DNA of 64,000 nucleotides from contig JAMPIT010000884.1 in NCBI GenBank assembly GCA_026261815.1, positions 15,518,210-15,582,209 on the forward strand, in the 5' to 3' direction. Positions within the stretch are counted from its first letter, which is position 1; the number at the start of each line of letters is the position of its first letter. Source of the stretch: Monarcha castaneiventris obscurior (taxonomy: Eukaryota; Chordata; Aves; Passeriformes; Monarchidae). This document shows, in pieces, positions 48,831 through 63,697 of this stretch. The notes below the pieces were generated by a model, which ran no database searches, had not been told where the DNA came from, and saw only the letters and a list, made by a program, of their open reading frames with translations. The translations under genes were made by a program, and so were the position numbers.

Positions 48831-51800
48831 CTGCAAATCCAGTGTCTGTGTGGAGGAGAAGAAACGAGGAGCTGGAGACCTCCTAGAGACACAGGGTTTG
48901 ATACTCCTATAAAGAAAAGCCGAGGGGCTCGTTCAATGTTTCATCAAAACACTGAACCTGCAGCTGCTTGATCATTCTCCTGCTGTGTCTTATGATTTCA
49001 TTTGGAGGATTTGCATAGCTATAGAGGTGAAGGAAAAAAACCCACTGCTATATCTGATCTTCCCCCAGGCATGAAAAAAACCCAAACAACAATCCTTGGA
49101 TCTGAGTCTTCTGGAAGTTTGGGAAAAGCTAAACTCCAAGTTCTGGACAGTCCTCACCTAAATGTTGCATGAGATTGGATTCTCAGGAGTCTGGATTATC
49201 ACGAGATCACACAGACATTGAATTAAAAACTGCTGGGTTTGAAAAATTTGGTAGTGATAGCAAAACAATGATTTTTTTTTTTTCCTTGTGCTTCAGGGAA
49301 AAAAAACCATTCTGATGAAAGCAGGCTTCTACCCAAAGGCATCTCAGGATTCCACTAAATTATGGGCTTTGGTTTATGAAACAGAAGAGTGTGTTTTTAA
49401 ATGGCAAAATTTTTTGCTTCCACAATATGTCACAAAACCAGAATATTTGTTATACAACAAAAGGCTCTTGCTGAATTGTTTGGAAATGACTGGTATGTCT
49501 TAACTCTCTGAAAAATGATGGTGATAAACTTCTTGAGTTATAACCCTTGCGACAGACAGAAAACTGGCTTTTAAAATGAAAATTCTGATAAATTTCAGCA
49601 GGAAGTGTACTTTGTACTATGATTTTATCATTAGACAAAGGCTGGGATGACACAGCTGCTACAACGTTGAACAATCCAACTAGAAATATGAAAAGGGATT
49701 AAGTTTGCCATCAGATGTGAAATTATTGATAAACACATCTTTTGCCAGTGCATTATTTAAAACATACCTGGTGGTGCTAATTTTTTTGAGATACACTAGT
49801 AATTGTTTTAAATTTTGGCTTTTGCAGGGCTAAAACAACAGCAGAGCTTCTGTCACCCATTCTGCTCTGCTGTTCTTGCACGTGGCAACTTGTGATTTAC
49901 AAAGAGCTCTTTGTACATCTCTGCCATCCTCCATCCTCTGTGTTTAAGAAGACAGTGCTTCCAAACAGTCCTGGTCAATGTTCAAGCTGTGAGGCTTCCT
50001 GTTATTTGTGGCTCTTTGCATGTCTCTCCCAGTGTTTCCAGGGACTTTTCTTAATTAACCCAGTCCCAGCCTCAACCCCAGCAGTAAGCACTAGCATGTG
50101 TTGTCTTGGTGTGATTCATGCCTGGCTGGTTTTTGCAGATGACATTAAGACTGGAAATGCAGACCATAATACTGAAGCCAACTGCAAAGCAGGCAGGTGC
50201 CATTAAAGTAGTGGGAATGTGAGTCAATAAAGAGGGATGGAACATTTCTGGCTGCAACATTCCCCCTAGGAGGGAATAAAAATAAACAGCTCACAATAGA
50301 TGAGAGATAAAAGCAAGTGAAGGCACTGAATTATTTAAAGGGAAGTTTCCTATCTCACTTCCTTCTTACTATCCTAAGTTTTGTAGCCATTCTTTCCCAG
50401 AGGTAATGGATTCCTGTTACAGCAATGCAGGAGGTAAAGAGGAGAGGTTCTTCTGTTTGAAACAATTAATTTCTCTTAGGGCTTAGGGTGCACATCAGAG
50501 CTCACAGGTGTTTTCTGGGTTAACTGCCAGCTTTCAGTGTCACTCATGCTACAGAAAAGGCTACATTTCAGCCCCTTGCACTAATGGAATGGTGGTGTGT
50601 TAAGGAGGTGCACTGTTAGAAGCACAAGAGGAGCATGAAGCAGCAGCATCTGCTACCTCTTGCTACCCCACCCATTACCATGCTCCTTTTGCCTTGTTTT
50701 ACAAAGAGATTGTACCTTAAGAATGGGCAGTGGGGTCAGCAGATGACTCAAGGAGATGCTCTGCAATGAGGCATATAGCATGTCCTGAAGCCTCTAAACG
50801 TTCAAAGTTTCTACTGTTTTAATTATAAAGCTGTTTTAAGAATTATTTTAGAACTCTGTGGAAGCTCAGCCCTAAAGCAAGGCTCTCTCTCCTCGTTTTG
50901 ATATCCACACAGCAGCCACTTTCCAAAGAATTGCATGGCATTTATGTGTGCACCCAAGTGGGGAAATAAAACGTGTTAATCCTACAGATGTTCAACACCA
51001 GCAGCCAACAATTGAGGCAAGGAAGAAGAACTAAGCAAAACCCTTGGACTTTGGTAAGGAAGGAGAGAAGGACACACTTTCTCTGCTTCCTTTGGAGTGC
51101 AGATGCTATTCCATATTTTAGACTGTTTTACATTGCTGGAAATACCTACCTGGCTTAACCAGTGTTTGAAGTCTGCAGGCAGATGAAGATCCTTAGATGC
51201 TGTCAGCCTAATGCATCAAAGCTTATACTTTTTTATTTACTGGGAGAAAGTAACCTATAAATAAATGGATTTCGGTCAGAATTTTTCCCTCAGCAACACA
51301 GATCTGTTCAGAGTGAGGCCTTTAACAGAAATGTATTTCCACACTATTTTTTTCCTCTGGGGTAAGAACAGGAATACTTTTTCAGCATTCTTAAAATTGA
51401 AGCAAATGGCCTGGCCATGAAGTTTTCTGCAAATGCTTTAGCCTTACTAGTTGGAGTATTTTGAAACTTATTTCCCATAACAAAAAACAGGATAAAACTA
51501 AATGTCTCAAAATTACTGATTTACCTGAAGTTATTGCAGTATCTTATCGTGTGAAGTATCTTAATGTTTTGCTTAAATTTAAAATTATAAAGAGGAAAGT
51601 TAATTTTTTTTCTGCCTTTTGGAAAACTTAAGCTATCTGTACTTTGGCTGATTTATATGAAGTGATTTTGTCAAGGCATAGTGCTGCATTTCGAGGGAAT
51701 TATTATAACTGTCAAATACTGTGATATTTTACTTCTATTTTAATTAATCTATGTTTAAATAAAAAGTGAGTTTCTAGAAACCTGCTCCATTTCAAAGGTA

Positions 51801-53787
51801 AGTTTAATGCCAACAGGATGAGGCCATAACCAGAATGCACATCTCAAAAAACCCCAGCAGCTGCAAGCTGTACGTAACAAAGCACTCACGTTCATTCTTC
51901 AAAGGCCTCCTGTGATAACATTTCAGATATGACACACACTGGCCTGCACCAGCAGAGCAACGTGTTTTCACAGGACCAGTTATTGCTGTGAATGTTATGA
52001 AGTCTCTGTTTCTGGTAGCTCAGAAGGCTGCACAGTTTATCTCTGTCTTCTGTGAGTCCTGTACAGGCAATGCCCAGATCCCGTGACCCACCTCAGCCCC
52101 AGCACACCACAAGGTCTCCACCATGGAGATCTTTATCCATGGGGGATTTCCAGATTCCAGAAGCAGCCTAGGGCCTACCAACTCATGGCCCCTAAGATTT
52201 TCAACTACTTAGAGACTTTAGTTAAAAGACAGAGTAAACAAGGTTTACAAATCCTTACTTATACTCATTTTGATTTTTGGCCCCCTCAACCGCTTCCATC
52301 TTTTTGTGATAATATTTACTATGTATTTCCCCCTATGGAGTTCCTTAACTCATTTAAAACATGCTTTTCTTCATACATCACAAATATTTAAGCAATTTGC
52401 CATATCAGAGTCCTTAATAAACAATCCATCACCAGTGCTTAGTGTTGCTTTGATAGGTGAATTTCAAATAACCAGCAATATGAAAACTTACAGGTAAAAT
52501 TAATCTTGTGTAGATTTCCCTGCAGTTCCAGCTGCAGTTACAAAGCTGGATTTGTTCTCCTGTGAGGAACCACATCAAACCATAAATCTGCAACGCTCCC
52601 AGGAGGGTCACAGGGCAGCAGAAGCAGTTTGTTGACATGAGCACGAGGCTTCCATTAGCTTTAGTCCCATGACTCAGAGATGCCGTCTTCAAGGAGATAC
52701 CTCTGACAACTTTCTCTGGGCTGCAGCAAGACACAAAGGAAAACTGAATATAGAAGTAAAAGGTTTCCAAATAGAAGTGAGCTGAACATGCTCTAGTGCT
52801 TTTTTAAAAGAGCAGGACAGGCAAACACAAAAAATGACCTTTTAGGTTTATCCCCTATGGATGCAGGATTTTTCTTCTCTGCATTTTCCTTGTGTGCTAT
52901 AGTCAGACTTGAAGAATGAGGCAAGATGGATTACATAAGAACTTTTTGGTGTTAACTCCTCATGCCTCTTTGTCTCCGGCGTGCAACAAACCCAGAGGTA
53001 ACAGAACACCAGGGGAAGATTAAATAGCCATCAGTCCGAGAAAATGCACCTAAAACACAAAGGGATGATGAAACATGAAAATGTCAACGCAGATTCAGAG
53101 TTTGGGGCTTAGGCAGCAGAGTGGGGGAGCAGCAGGGGTCATGCCCCATGCAGGTCACTGCTCTCCAAGGAGTTCCAGCCAAATGGGCTGCTCTGTGGGG
53201 AATCTTGCTGGATCAGTAGGACAACAGGCACACGCAAAGGCCTGACCCCACAGACCTCATTGTAAGAGGCAGCTCTTGGAGACAGTTTTGTTACAGCCAC
53301 CCTCTGTGCAAAAGCCTTGAATTCCAAGAGCCCCAACTCCCAGGCAGAAACGACCCAGCTGAAGGGATTCCAGAGAAAACAACAGTGACCCTACATTTAC
53401 ATATAAAGCATGTAGGGGCAAAAATAAAAGTAAGTAAAATCCAAGAAGGGATTGCCAGAGGTGTACATTGCCCCATCTTCACAGAGGCACGAGACCTAAG
53501 AGAAGTCATGCAAGATAAATCTGTCTCCTGACAGAACAGCAAAGGACTTCAAAGCAGAACTGGCAACACACAGAGTGGGTACAAAAGGAGCTGAGAAATA
53601 ATAGAAATGTTGAAAGTGGTACAAAAGATTGAAATTTAAAAAGGGGAGAATGTGCTGAACAACAATGCAACCCTGGAAAAAAAACAGTCAAATGTAGGTC
53701 TTTGAATGATGTGGATGAAGAATTATCTTACAAAGCCCTGTACCACAAACTAGATGAAAAATAAGGTTTATTCTTTGTATTTTCTCT

Positions 53788-53803
53788 GGATCCCTCGGGA
53801 TCC
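53788..53803. repeat. Short perfect inverted repeat
   Basis: GGATCCC (53788-53794) and GGGATCC (53797-53803) are perfect complements around TC. The right arm continues into a further CCCTC repeat. It probably reflects a 10-bp slip duplication of GGATCCCTC. Confidence 0.5.
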
Positions 53804-56800
53804 CTCTGGGTTTGGGAAATAAAGTTGATCTGTGACAGGTATGAAAAAAAGAAAGCACAATCTTCCTCATAGTCACAACAAAGAGCCATTAGGCAGGAGG
53901 ACCTGCTACACATCGTGGTCTCTATTTAGTGCATTGAAATGTCAGTAGGATTGGAGCTTTTATTGTGCTGTGTGGGGTTTTTGTTGTTTTGTTTTTTTAA
54001 AAGGTGACTTTTACAAAAAAAAACCAAAACAAACACATATTTTAATGGCCAAAAGGAAGTAAGTAAATAAATTTAAATAAGGTTAAATACAGGAACTGGG
54101 CTTGATAAACTCCACAAAAATCAGACTGATGTGACCTTCCTTTGAAAAGGAAAAACTGTTTAATGGCTTTATAGACTTGAACAAATTAGAAATGTACTGA
54201 GTTATGCCTCTCTTGAACCAGCACTTCCCTTCTCTTACCCCTTGCTAACTAATGGCAAAATGTTTAAAACCGTGGTAAACTGAGATGCTTTTGAGCAGAG
54301 TGTTGTCATTCCTGCAAGATGCAACAATAAATTTGAATTCTCTTTAAACAAGTCATAACAGAGCCGCTAACACAAAGTACAAATCACGAAAGGAGTGAGG
54401 CTAAAAACATCTGCAAATGTCTTTGTGTGCTTCAATGCCTTTCCAAGAAGTGTCCAGGCCAGACTGAAGAGTGGTAACATCCATTTAGAGCTGTGTCAGA
54501 CTGCTGAACACACATCCCACACCCAGCCTGCCAGGAAGCCGAGGGAAGGCAGCCTTGAGCCTGGGTGCTGGACCATTGTCATGTTTCATTCTGGCTCACA
54601 AAAACATCAAGCACTCAAGTAACTCCTTTACCATGCACTTATTCCCCACGTGAAACAATGAAGACAGCTGTGCAACAGCTACAAACACTGAATTTAACCA
54701 GCCACAGGCAGCTGAGAGCTTGAATGGTGGGAGACATCCGAGGGGAACTGATTGGTGCCAACACAACTCTTTACAGCTGGGAAGGCCTCTGATATTAATT
54801 TCAGGATTTCAGAAACAACAAGGTGCCTAAAAGCCGTGGGATGATTGAACCAGAAGCTGACATGGTGCTTTGTGGAAAGGACATCTAACACTATTTACAT
54901 GGTCAGCAGATGCCTATATAAAACAATTTAGCTAAAAGCCATAAAGACTCCTAAACACCAGATAAAGATTTTTGTGAGAGTAGCAAATTGAAATTTCACC
55001 TTGCTTGTCTACTGCTTTTCCAAGGGGAAAAGAAAACCAACAAAACCTGAAACTAACTACCCTAATGATATTTTTTTCTCCTCAAGTACGATCCAACATC
55101 ATGCACACACTTTTTCCCCCCTCCCTGTCCCATGTTTCCTCTGGGGCTTAAGCATCTGAAATGCTTTCATAAATCCACCTCTAGTCTGATATTTAGTTGT
55201 GGAGTTCATTGTTTAGAAATAACCACCAAAATCCATTTTTTGATGACCAAGTAATTTTTTTTTTCTTGGAGTCATAACTATATTCCCCAAAATAAAATAT
55301 ATTCCAGAGCACCAAGATGCTTTCCTGTGACATGTAATAGTGTGAAGGGTTGGGGTACCAAGTACTGGTTTGGAGATGAGAACTCTGAGAGACCTTCATC
55401 TTCTCCTAGTTTGCCTACCTCATTTCTACTTTACTTTTCCATTTTTCTCACTTGAGAAAACACAGTCCCAGCCTCAGGGCTGATGTGAGTAGGAATGTTA
55501 ATAGGGTTCATCCTGACTACAAAGGTAAAGCCTGACTTTGTGTGGCATGCTGAGGAGGTCAGGCATCAATTTTACACTCAGGACAAATGTATCCATATCT
55601 GCAACCACTAACTAGGACTATCCTGAGCCATTTGCCCCCGTGAACATTTCACAAATTGATTTCATCACACAGCTAGTGCCTCGTGCCTTCAAAACAGAGG
55701 TAAACAGTGATCCATGACTGAAAATACCTGGTGGTAGCGGCAGGGTTTGGAGGGGAAGCTCATTGGTTTGCATTAGGAGATGCATTATTAAATTAGCATC
55801 CTTAGCAATGCATGAGAAGCATTTCAGTGCGCTGGGCAGATTTATAAACCATTTTACTGCATTTGAAACTTAATCTTCACATCTGCTTTGTTCTCCATGT
55901 TAGCTGTGAGATAAAGCCTTGGATCAGTGATTACAGAGAGGTGGTGCCAAAAGCAGGTTCTGCTGCCTGTAGGTGTCATAAAACCACATTCCATGCCTGC
56001 TCCTTGCCCTCTGGTAAGCTCATCCTGCACTCGGTGATGCAGTTTCCAGATGTCACCACCCTCATTTTGGTTGTTATTCCCTCTGCTCCCTCACCCCGGC
56101 CCTGTCTGAATGGTGCTTTTTTATCACTGTCAGAGGATTCCTAGTGCTTCCAAAGGATGCACACCGCATAGGCTCCCTGTAGCTGCTGCTGTTGGTCCCA
56201 CAGATGTTCAATAACACAGAAGCACATGAATCTTCACCCTGTGCAGCGCTGGCCTGGTCATTTCACTCAGTAATGTCAATTCAGCTTAGTTCACACCACT
56301 TTCCTCTGCAGCTATGGGTGGTGGGATGGGGAGGCATCTGTGGCAGTGCAGCTCAGAAACCCATCGTGTTCCACTGAGGGAAAGGTCAGCTCTTGGTCTT
56401 GCAGGGGCTTCTGAGAGCAGCAGCAAAGTTAAAACAAAACCCTGTGCAGGAACAGAAAGCTCAGTGGAAACGTGTGTTTGAGTAGAATTTGAGGAGGCCA
56501 TCCACAAGCAGGGTCAGACACACAGCCACAGCAATCCACACATCTGTGTGCAGCTCACAGACTTACCACTGATCAAACGGTGAGATTCCAGCTCTCCTCA
56601 CACTTCTTTTAACTGGCAATTCCCTCTCTCAGAGGGGCACAGCCAAAAAAGTTGCTTTGGGTTCTAAGACTGCATTGAAAAGCCAGGTTTCTATAACTTT
56701 CTAAACACTTGGGACATACCCGAGTCAAAGAAGGCTGTTGCCCTATTTACCTCACCCTCGTGGAATTCTGAAGTCCACCGAGGTTATTTATAGACAAATA

Positions 56801-59800
56801 TTCATTTTTCTGTTATTCAGCATTTTTGCAAGCCAAGAGTTCTCTGGTAGTAGCCCAGCTTCCAAAATCCTAAGAGCCATGCTCACAGTTACACTTCTTG
56901 ATGAACACAACCATGTAATTATGTGGTGGCAGAAACTCCAGAAGTATTCTAAGCACCAGGAAATGTGGGAACAACATAAAATAAATAGCATATTACAGAA
57001 TGATAATAATAATATGAATCACACAGTACATTTTTTTGTGTTAGCTATGTGTAAATGATCCATCTTAAAGTTTAGCTGAGGCTGCTGCAATCTCTTCATT
57101 TTAACTGATCTGGAGTGCCACCAAGAATAACATGTCCTGACTGTAAGTCAAGGAGAGACAACTTATGTAAAGCCTTAGATGTTATTCCTGTCCGTGGTTC
57201 TCCTTTTCTGCTTTTCATCTCCTGCCCTTTTGGATCCTAGGGGTTTGTTCTGGCCAAGAAAAAGTTGTCTTTTCCCACAGCCTGCACTGCTTGGGTGGGG
57301 ACTGCAGTGTCCCTGCCAAGTGGCCTGAACTCTAGGGGTTTGCTCCAAGTGCACCAAAGTTTTCCAAGAGGACATCACCTCACCATGAAGCTGTTTCCAG
57401 GATCCCATAGCAGCAGAAGACAAAGGATTCAGTCACAACTTCTTCAGCTTCTAAACGTGTTTTGAAACAAACTGATCTCATTCCAGAAGCCAAACCATCT
57501 CAGTATAGAATATTCTCAGCAATTATACATTCAGTCACTTGTTTTAAACTTAAGCTTGTTAGGAAACAAGGCAGTTTAAAATATCACTAACTGTATTTGG
57601 AGTTGGTGGATGAACAAATACTTTAGGAAAACAGGAAATGGTCCTAACAGGTGCTTAAAGAACCTTTGTCTTTGCACCATGGCTGGGAATATGACACAGA
57701 ACCATAACCTTTAATGATAAGAAAAGGTTAAAATCTTGCAAAATGCTCTTCCATACTTTTGATTATGTGAAACGTCTGTTCTAAGACTCACCTGCTTCCT
57801 TTCTTAATGCACAGCAGAGAGAGCACTGCTGGACAGGGATTGATGTCCCCCTACTTCATCTTCAGTGCTTCCCTACACGTGCTGTAGACCAAAACCAAAC
57901 CCTGGCAGCCCTTAGAGGTATAATCTCTTGAGCATTTTGAAAATCAGAACACCTACAAAAGATAACCAAGGGACACTTGAATCATGAGCCAAGGAGGTGA
58001 AAGCAATCTTCAGCAAATTCGCCTCATTGGCATATCTGAAACCACCCAAAATATATTAAGATATATTATGTAATGCTCAAGAAAAAACTCAGTGATGCTT
58101 GAAATCATAGACTTTTTAAAAAGTTTACCCTGAAACTTTTAGTTAAATATTCAGCCTTAATGTTGACCTTGCTCATGAGCTTGGTCTCCATTACTACGAG
58201 GACTTGGCTCTCCTTCACCTAATTACTCGCAAATAGACACAAGAAGCTGAAGAAAAACATCAGGTATCAGAAGACTGAAAGAAAAGACAAGAATTGTCTA
58301 TTTTATTCTCTCTCCCTCTTGTTGCTGTGTTAATGTTTTATTAACAACCTTTTACCAGTAGAGAAATTAAAACAAAGACTTCGTGGCAGGATCTCAGCTG
58401 TGGAAGAGAGGGAGGGAAATGCCAGCCAAAGCAGCAGCTTCTGCAGGTTTCAAACTGCTCAGAGACACCCAAAAGGAGTGGAGGAGCTTCTTCTGACATC
58501 AAGGAACACAACTGATGCTGGAGGACTTATAACAGGTCCTATCCTATGAGGGGAGCTGATGAAAGGAGCTGGAGCTGAGCAGTACCCAGGATTTATTTTC
58601 TAGCATGGTAATATGTCAGATGAAAAAGACAGGCAGGCTCTTATGCCTATTACAGTGCCAAATGTCACAGGCAAGCTGAGTAAACAGGGTCAGACTAAGC
58701 TCTTCTGGAGATAAAGACTTTTCTCCCTCAGCTTGTTCATAGTGTAAGAGTGGAGTTGATCCAGAGCTGCTCTGGCTGCCTCAGGACTGCAAAACCTCCC
58801 ACATCTGCTATTCCGACACCCTTAATGGGTCTAACAGGCTGCTCCACAAAACTCCCAGCACAAAATCAGACTCTTCAGTAAAACACAAGCAAAACTCACC
58901 AAGCACTCACAGAATCTGTGACATCTCTGCATTTTTCCTTCCTCCAGTATTAGGACAACTTATTTTTTCTGTACTCTTTACTTTTTTCTGACTGAAACGG
59001 AGAGGCCCAGATGAACATTGAATGTCCTTTGAACTGGGAGGTGGGGGGAGAATTTGATTTTTAAGAAAGTGTTAAAAATGTTACAGAGATATTTTATTTG
59101 CTCCTTGAGGTTCCACAGGACATTTATGCACGATAAAAATACGGGAAAGCAAGCTAAATTTGCTTGGATGTTTATTCTCATTAGTGAACATACTGGGATA
59201 AATAGCACATGTCACAAATACCTGAACATCATTAAAAGGGAAATCTGAAGTATATAGGAAAAATGCCTTAACTGTTGACTTTTGAATTTTATGTGATTTG
59301 ATGGGTCTATTTCCCACATGAACAGCTCTGAGTTACTTATACAAGGCAATCATACATTATTAAAGTATCCCTTGTTATGCTTTTTACTGTTTTGCCAAAC
59401 CTAAAGCATGAAAATCTTTATGCTCCAGGTGCAATCTGCATTTTTACTTTTGTCAGCTGAGCACAGTGTCACAGGCACAGAACCAAAAGAAGGATCTAGT
59501 AACACCTGCAGCTCTTCATGGAGCAAATCAAAACACAGAAGAGCACAGATGGAGATGCTTCTCTGTATACACATGGCACTAAACAAATTCGAGCCTGTTT
59601 TGGTTTGCTCAGTGCTCTTGAAATAAAAAGCAGCTCTAAATTCAGATCTCAAGTTACAGACAAGCATTCAAAGTTGCTCGGAGTGTGACAAAGTTTAATC
59701 TTTTGCAGGGAAGGTAAGATGGGAAATAGGGTTTCTTGAAAGAAAGGAAGTCATGAATGCTGAATTAAAGATCTGGGCTGGGGAGAGCAAGAAAGGAACC

Positions 59801-61841
59801 TTAAACACCAGCATCAAAACGGAATGCCAGCCTGGATTACACATCCAGAGTACCTGAAGTGCTGCACAGTATCAGAGACATGGGGAAAGAAGTAGACCAA
59901 AGGGCTGGGGGGATGAGCCCTGCTGCAATCTGAGCGTGGAGAAACTGGAAAACAGGCTCCCAGGAAGGCGTGAGATCATTTTGAACATTACAAAGAACCT
60001 AAGTACTCCGAACCAGTTACTGCAGGTACCTTTCAGATAAGAATGAATATCCCACTATGTTTTTTGAAGGATTTATCCCTTTGCCAAGTGAGATGCACGC
60101 AGATGCAGGAAGGGAATTCCTTTTGGTGATGTAGTTTGATGATCAAACTTAGTTAACTAGACCAAACCTGAAGACCTGAAAGGAACCAGCTTGCACAGGT
60201 TTTTATCTACAGGACAGGGCTCAGCCATCTACCTTAAGGTGAGGTGAATCACTGTAGGGGAGTGAGTTCTCATGGCTCTTTTGCCTGCCAGAGCAGGCTG
60301 TTTGAGTGGGTGAGATGCGTGATGGAGATGTCTCAAAGCAGGGGGTGGGACTTGCACCACCATGTCCCACTAATCCGAGCAGTAACTGAGTGGCACCAGC
60401 ATGAGAAGCCAGGGTATGCAGGACCTTTTGTTTTCCTTTTCGGGGCCAGGAGCCAGCTCCCACCCCAGGCTGTCAGCTGCAGAAACCCAGAATTATAGCT
60501 GGCTTAAAATAACCCCCCTCCTCTCAGGAGCTGGTGCAGCATCGTTCCCCACTCAAAAGCTGTTCACCAGCTTTGGGAAAAGAGCAAAGCCTATTTGCAT
60601 GAACTTTCAGAATGCAGTTTATAGAATGCTGTAGCAGCCCTTTTTGAGAGAAAGGACAGCAGTTGTGCAAGTTCTGGAAGTGTTTTGCAGCGTGTATCAG
60701 ATTGGGAACAGGCATAAGGGAAAGCTCCTCTTTCAGGAACGCTCCCCTTCCTTTCTGCCACAATAACCACGTCAGCTGAACTCAAATTAGAAAGGTTTGA
60801 TACAGCTCCCACAGGTGGGGATGTTCAGATCTGAGACGATGACTGGCAGTTGCAGAGCTAAAGCACACCCACAAAATCAGAAAGAAGGTTCATGCATCAC
60901 CATCCATCCGTTTGGCTTATTCTGATCCAGGCTGCTGTCTGGGGATATCTCTAATTTATAATCCTCACTATAGATTGCAAGAAAAAAAATTTTAAAAAGA
61001 AACAAAACGACAAAGACAGACAAGGCAATCTTCCCCCAAAGAAGCAGAGAAACAACTCAACCCATCACTTCAATCCTTTCTTCACAACTTACTGCAAATC
61101 TGAATTTCTTTGGGGTTTAAAAAAAAAATAGGGAAGGAAGAAGAATCAATATGTTTCAGTATAGCTGCCTTTTGCTTCTGTCTCCATTCTGTTCGCCACT
61201 GAAAGGCATGGAAGATGTGCCAAAATAATACAAAATTACTGTTCTTCCTCCCATGCTCCCAGCAAGACAGGAAACACTATGGCCTCACATGAATATTGTT
61301 TAAAAAACAACTGTGGCTGATCCTGCACTGAGCTCCATGGAAACAACAATGGAACTCATGGCTGGACTGTAGCCTAAATCTGGGGTTTAGCTCCATTTTT
61401 TTGAGTTCTCATTTCGTCCAAGACAGCCTACACATCTCTGGTCCAGCTCTGCTGATCTGTCAGCAGCTAAGCTGAGCTCTCCAACTTCTTTTTAAACAAG
61501 ATACCAAGCAGCCATGAAATGGTAATGACTTTCAGTATTTAGCCCAGTAACCCACAGGAGGAATGCAGGTAAAACTTTGTTGACTAATGCTGCATTATGT
61601 AAAGCCAGGATCAGATAAGTGCTGATATTTTCTCTATGCTTGCCACAATGAATAAAAGCACACAAAGCTTTATTTCAAAATATAAATGAGGTTGGGCTGA
61701 AAAAAATCCTGTAGCTCTTTTAAAAATTACACAGTCGAAAGAGAATTGTCAATCAATTTGATAGGGAACAATGAAAGCTAAACCTCATTCAAGATTGTTT
61801 CTGTACTGGCCTTATTTTCCTAGCATAGAGTGCATTATTTT

Positions 61842-61864
61842 GATCCACATATCACATGTGGATC
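61842..61864. repeat. Small perfect hairpin
   Basis: GATCCACAT (61842-61850) and ATGTGGATC (61856-61864) are perfect 9-bp complements around a 5-base loop. Pairing does not extend outward, so it is too short for a microRNA precursor. It may be a dyad protein site or chance. Confidence 0.55.
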
Positions 61865-63697
61865 TTTACGCCCCGTTCTTTGAATGATTTCATCTTTCGT
61901 GCACAAAGCCACGAGAGAATCCTGAAAGACCTTTTCAATTTGTTGATCTGAAAGAGTGTTTGAGTACTGGAGAACCCCAGCTATTTTATATCCTTGACTT
62001 CATTATTTTTACAAAGTACAGCTACATGTCTTCCACTTTAGCCAATAAGGATGCCATTGAAAGGGATAAATATGCCACTCAGTATGCAGGGCTTTTTTCC
62101 CTGGCTGCAACAAGATGTTCTGCCAGCTAATTCACACTTGCATGGCATTGTAATATTTCCATTAGCATGGCTGATAAAAGTTTTGGAAGTCTGGACGTGT
62201 TGGCAACCTTCAGTGTATTTTAAGACACTTCTGCCCCACCTCTTCTTGAACAAAGGAAACAGCAAAAGAGCCAAACTAAAGGACTAAACCAAATTATCAC
62301 GACTTGGAAAAAAGACAATTTTAATTTAATTAAATTTTTATCTTTGTTTTAAATAGGAAAGCAATTCCATTTTTTAACGCTCTGCTGTTTTAAATGCTTG
62401 GAAGAAATTGGCATCACAGGCAAAATATCCATGGAGCAAAAGTTGGGCATAAAGCCAGAACTGGTCACACTTGTGAGTCAGTGTAGTCCAGAATCCTACT
62501 ATGCACAAAGACATGAGTCAAACACTGAAAGCAGCCAAAGGCCTGAAGGACGAGATAAAGGACAGCAATGAGATAGCAGTTCCTACTTTAGAAATCCTAA
62601 GAGTATTTGGCACACTTTGTCCAGAGAAGCCTAACCTTGGATGAGCAAACAGGGCCCACAAAAAGAAGTTGACTCCCTCAAACAGCAAGAGGCCAAAGCA
62701 CCAGAAGTTCATGCAACACAGGAAACAGTAAATAAGGAAATAGATATTTCTGGTGGAAAGTAAGCAGCTAATCAGGATGCTAAAGCCTCTGCTGCTCTGA
62801 GAAATAGGGGTCTAAGAAATCACACAGGTATCAGAGAGAAGCACTGTTCTGTTTGCATCCTCAGAGACTCAGGTGAAATGCAGGGCCCCCTCATCTCACC
62901 TGAGACAGGCTCACAAATCCTGGAATAGGGAAGTTATTTTTCCTTCTTTCCATAAACAAAGCAAACTAAAACAAAAAGCTTGAATAAATATGGCAAAAAT
63001 AATAAATTTAGGTCAAGAATATTGTACAAGAACCCAGGCAAACAGCAAAACCTCCTTTCTCCTCACTCAGAGCTCCAGAGCCTGCTGCTGGGGGTAAGGG
63101 GAAAGAATGCAACCCCTAACACCCTCACAGGTTTCCTGTTGTGAGGCAACATTAACCACCTACTTTAACACACTGAATAACCACAGATTGAGGCACTCAA
63201 CTTCACCATTAATTAGTTCATCAACATCTTGCAATCAGTGGTGTGCAGCATAAACAATTCCAGCCCGGCTCCACTCGAAGCTACCTTAATTCTGATGAGT
63301 ATTTTGTGCATCACTGATTGTAAGTGTGAGCTGTTTTCAAAACTGGCAATAGAACTCTCACTCTGTGACAGAGCTGGAGCGTTTCCTTTTCTGGAGGGTT
63401 TCATGGGGGTGATATTTGTGGCTTCCAGAAACATCAGACAGATGAGGAATTCAACCTAGCCTCTCATAACAGTATTTCTTTTCATATGGTTAGAATGAAA
63501 CATTCAGAAAGCCTTTACTTGAAGTCTGAGCACACAGTGCTGCAGGGCATTCATTACCTGTGAGCTCTTGTGCCCATCCACTGCCCCATGTAACACGGCA
63601 GAACCTCACACCAGAGCAGCTCAACCTGCCACACAACCAGGTCCTGTGTAAGGCAGTATCTTAGAGCCTGAAGTCATGCTTAACCTTAAGAATTTTA

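Larger units (their letters stand above)
48831..63697. other. Non-coding stretch, no gene supported
   Basis: About 15 kb in which I recognise no exon, RNA gene or bounded mobile element. Open frames are 119 codons or fewer and overlap on both strands. Small items are an inverted repeat with direct repetition of GGGATCC at 53788-53803, a perfect hairpin at 61842-61864, and several short T and A runs (for example near 49271-49283 and 55255-55264). Confidence 0.55.
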
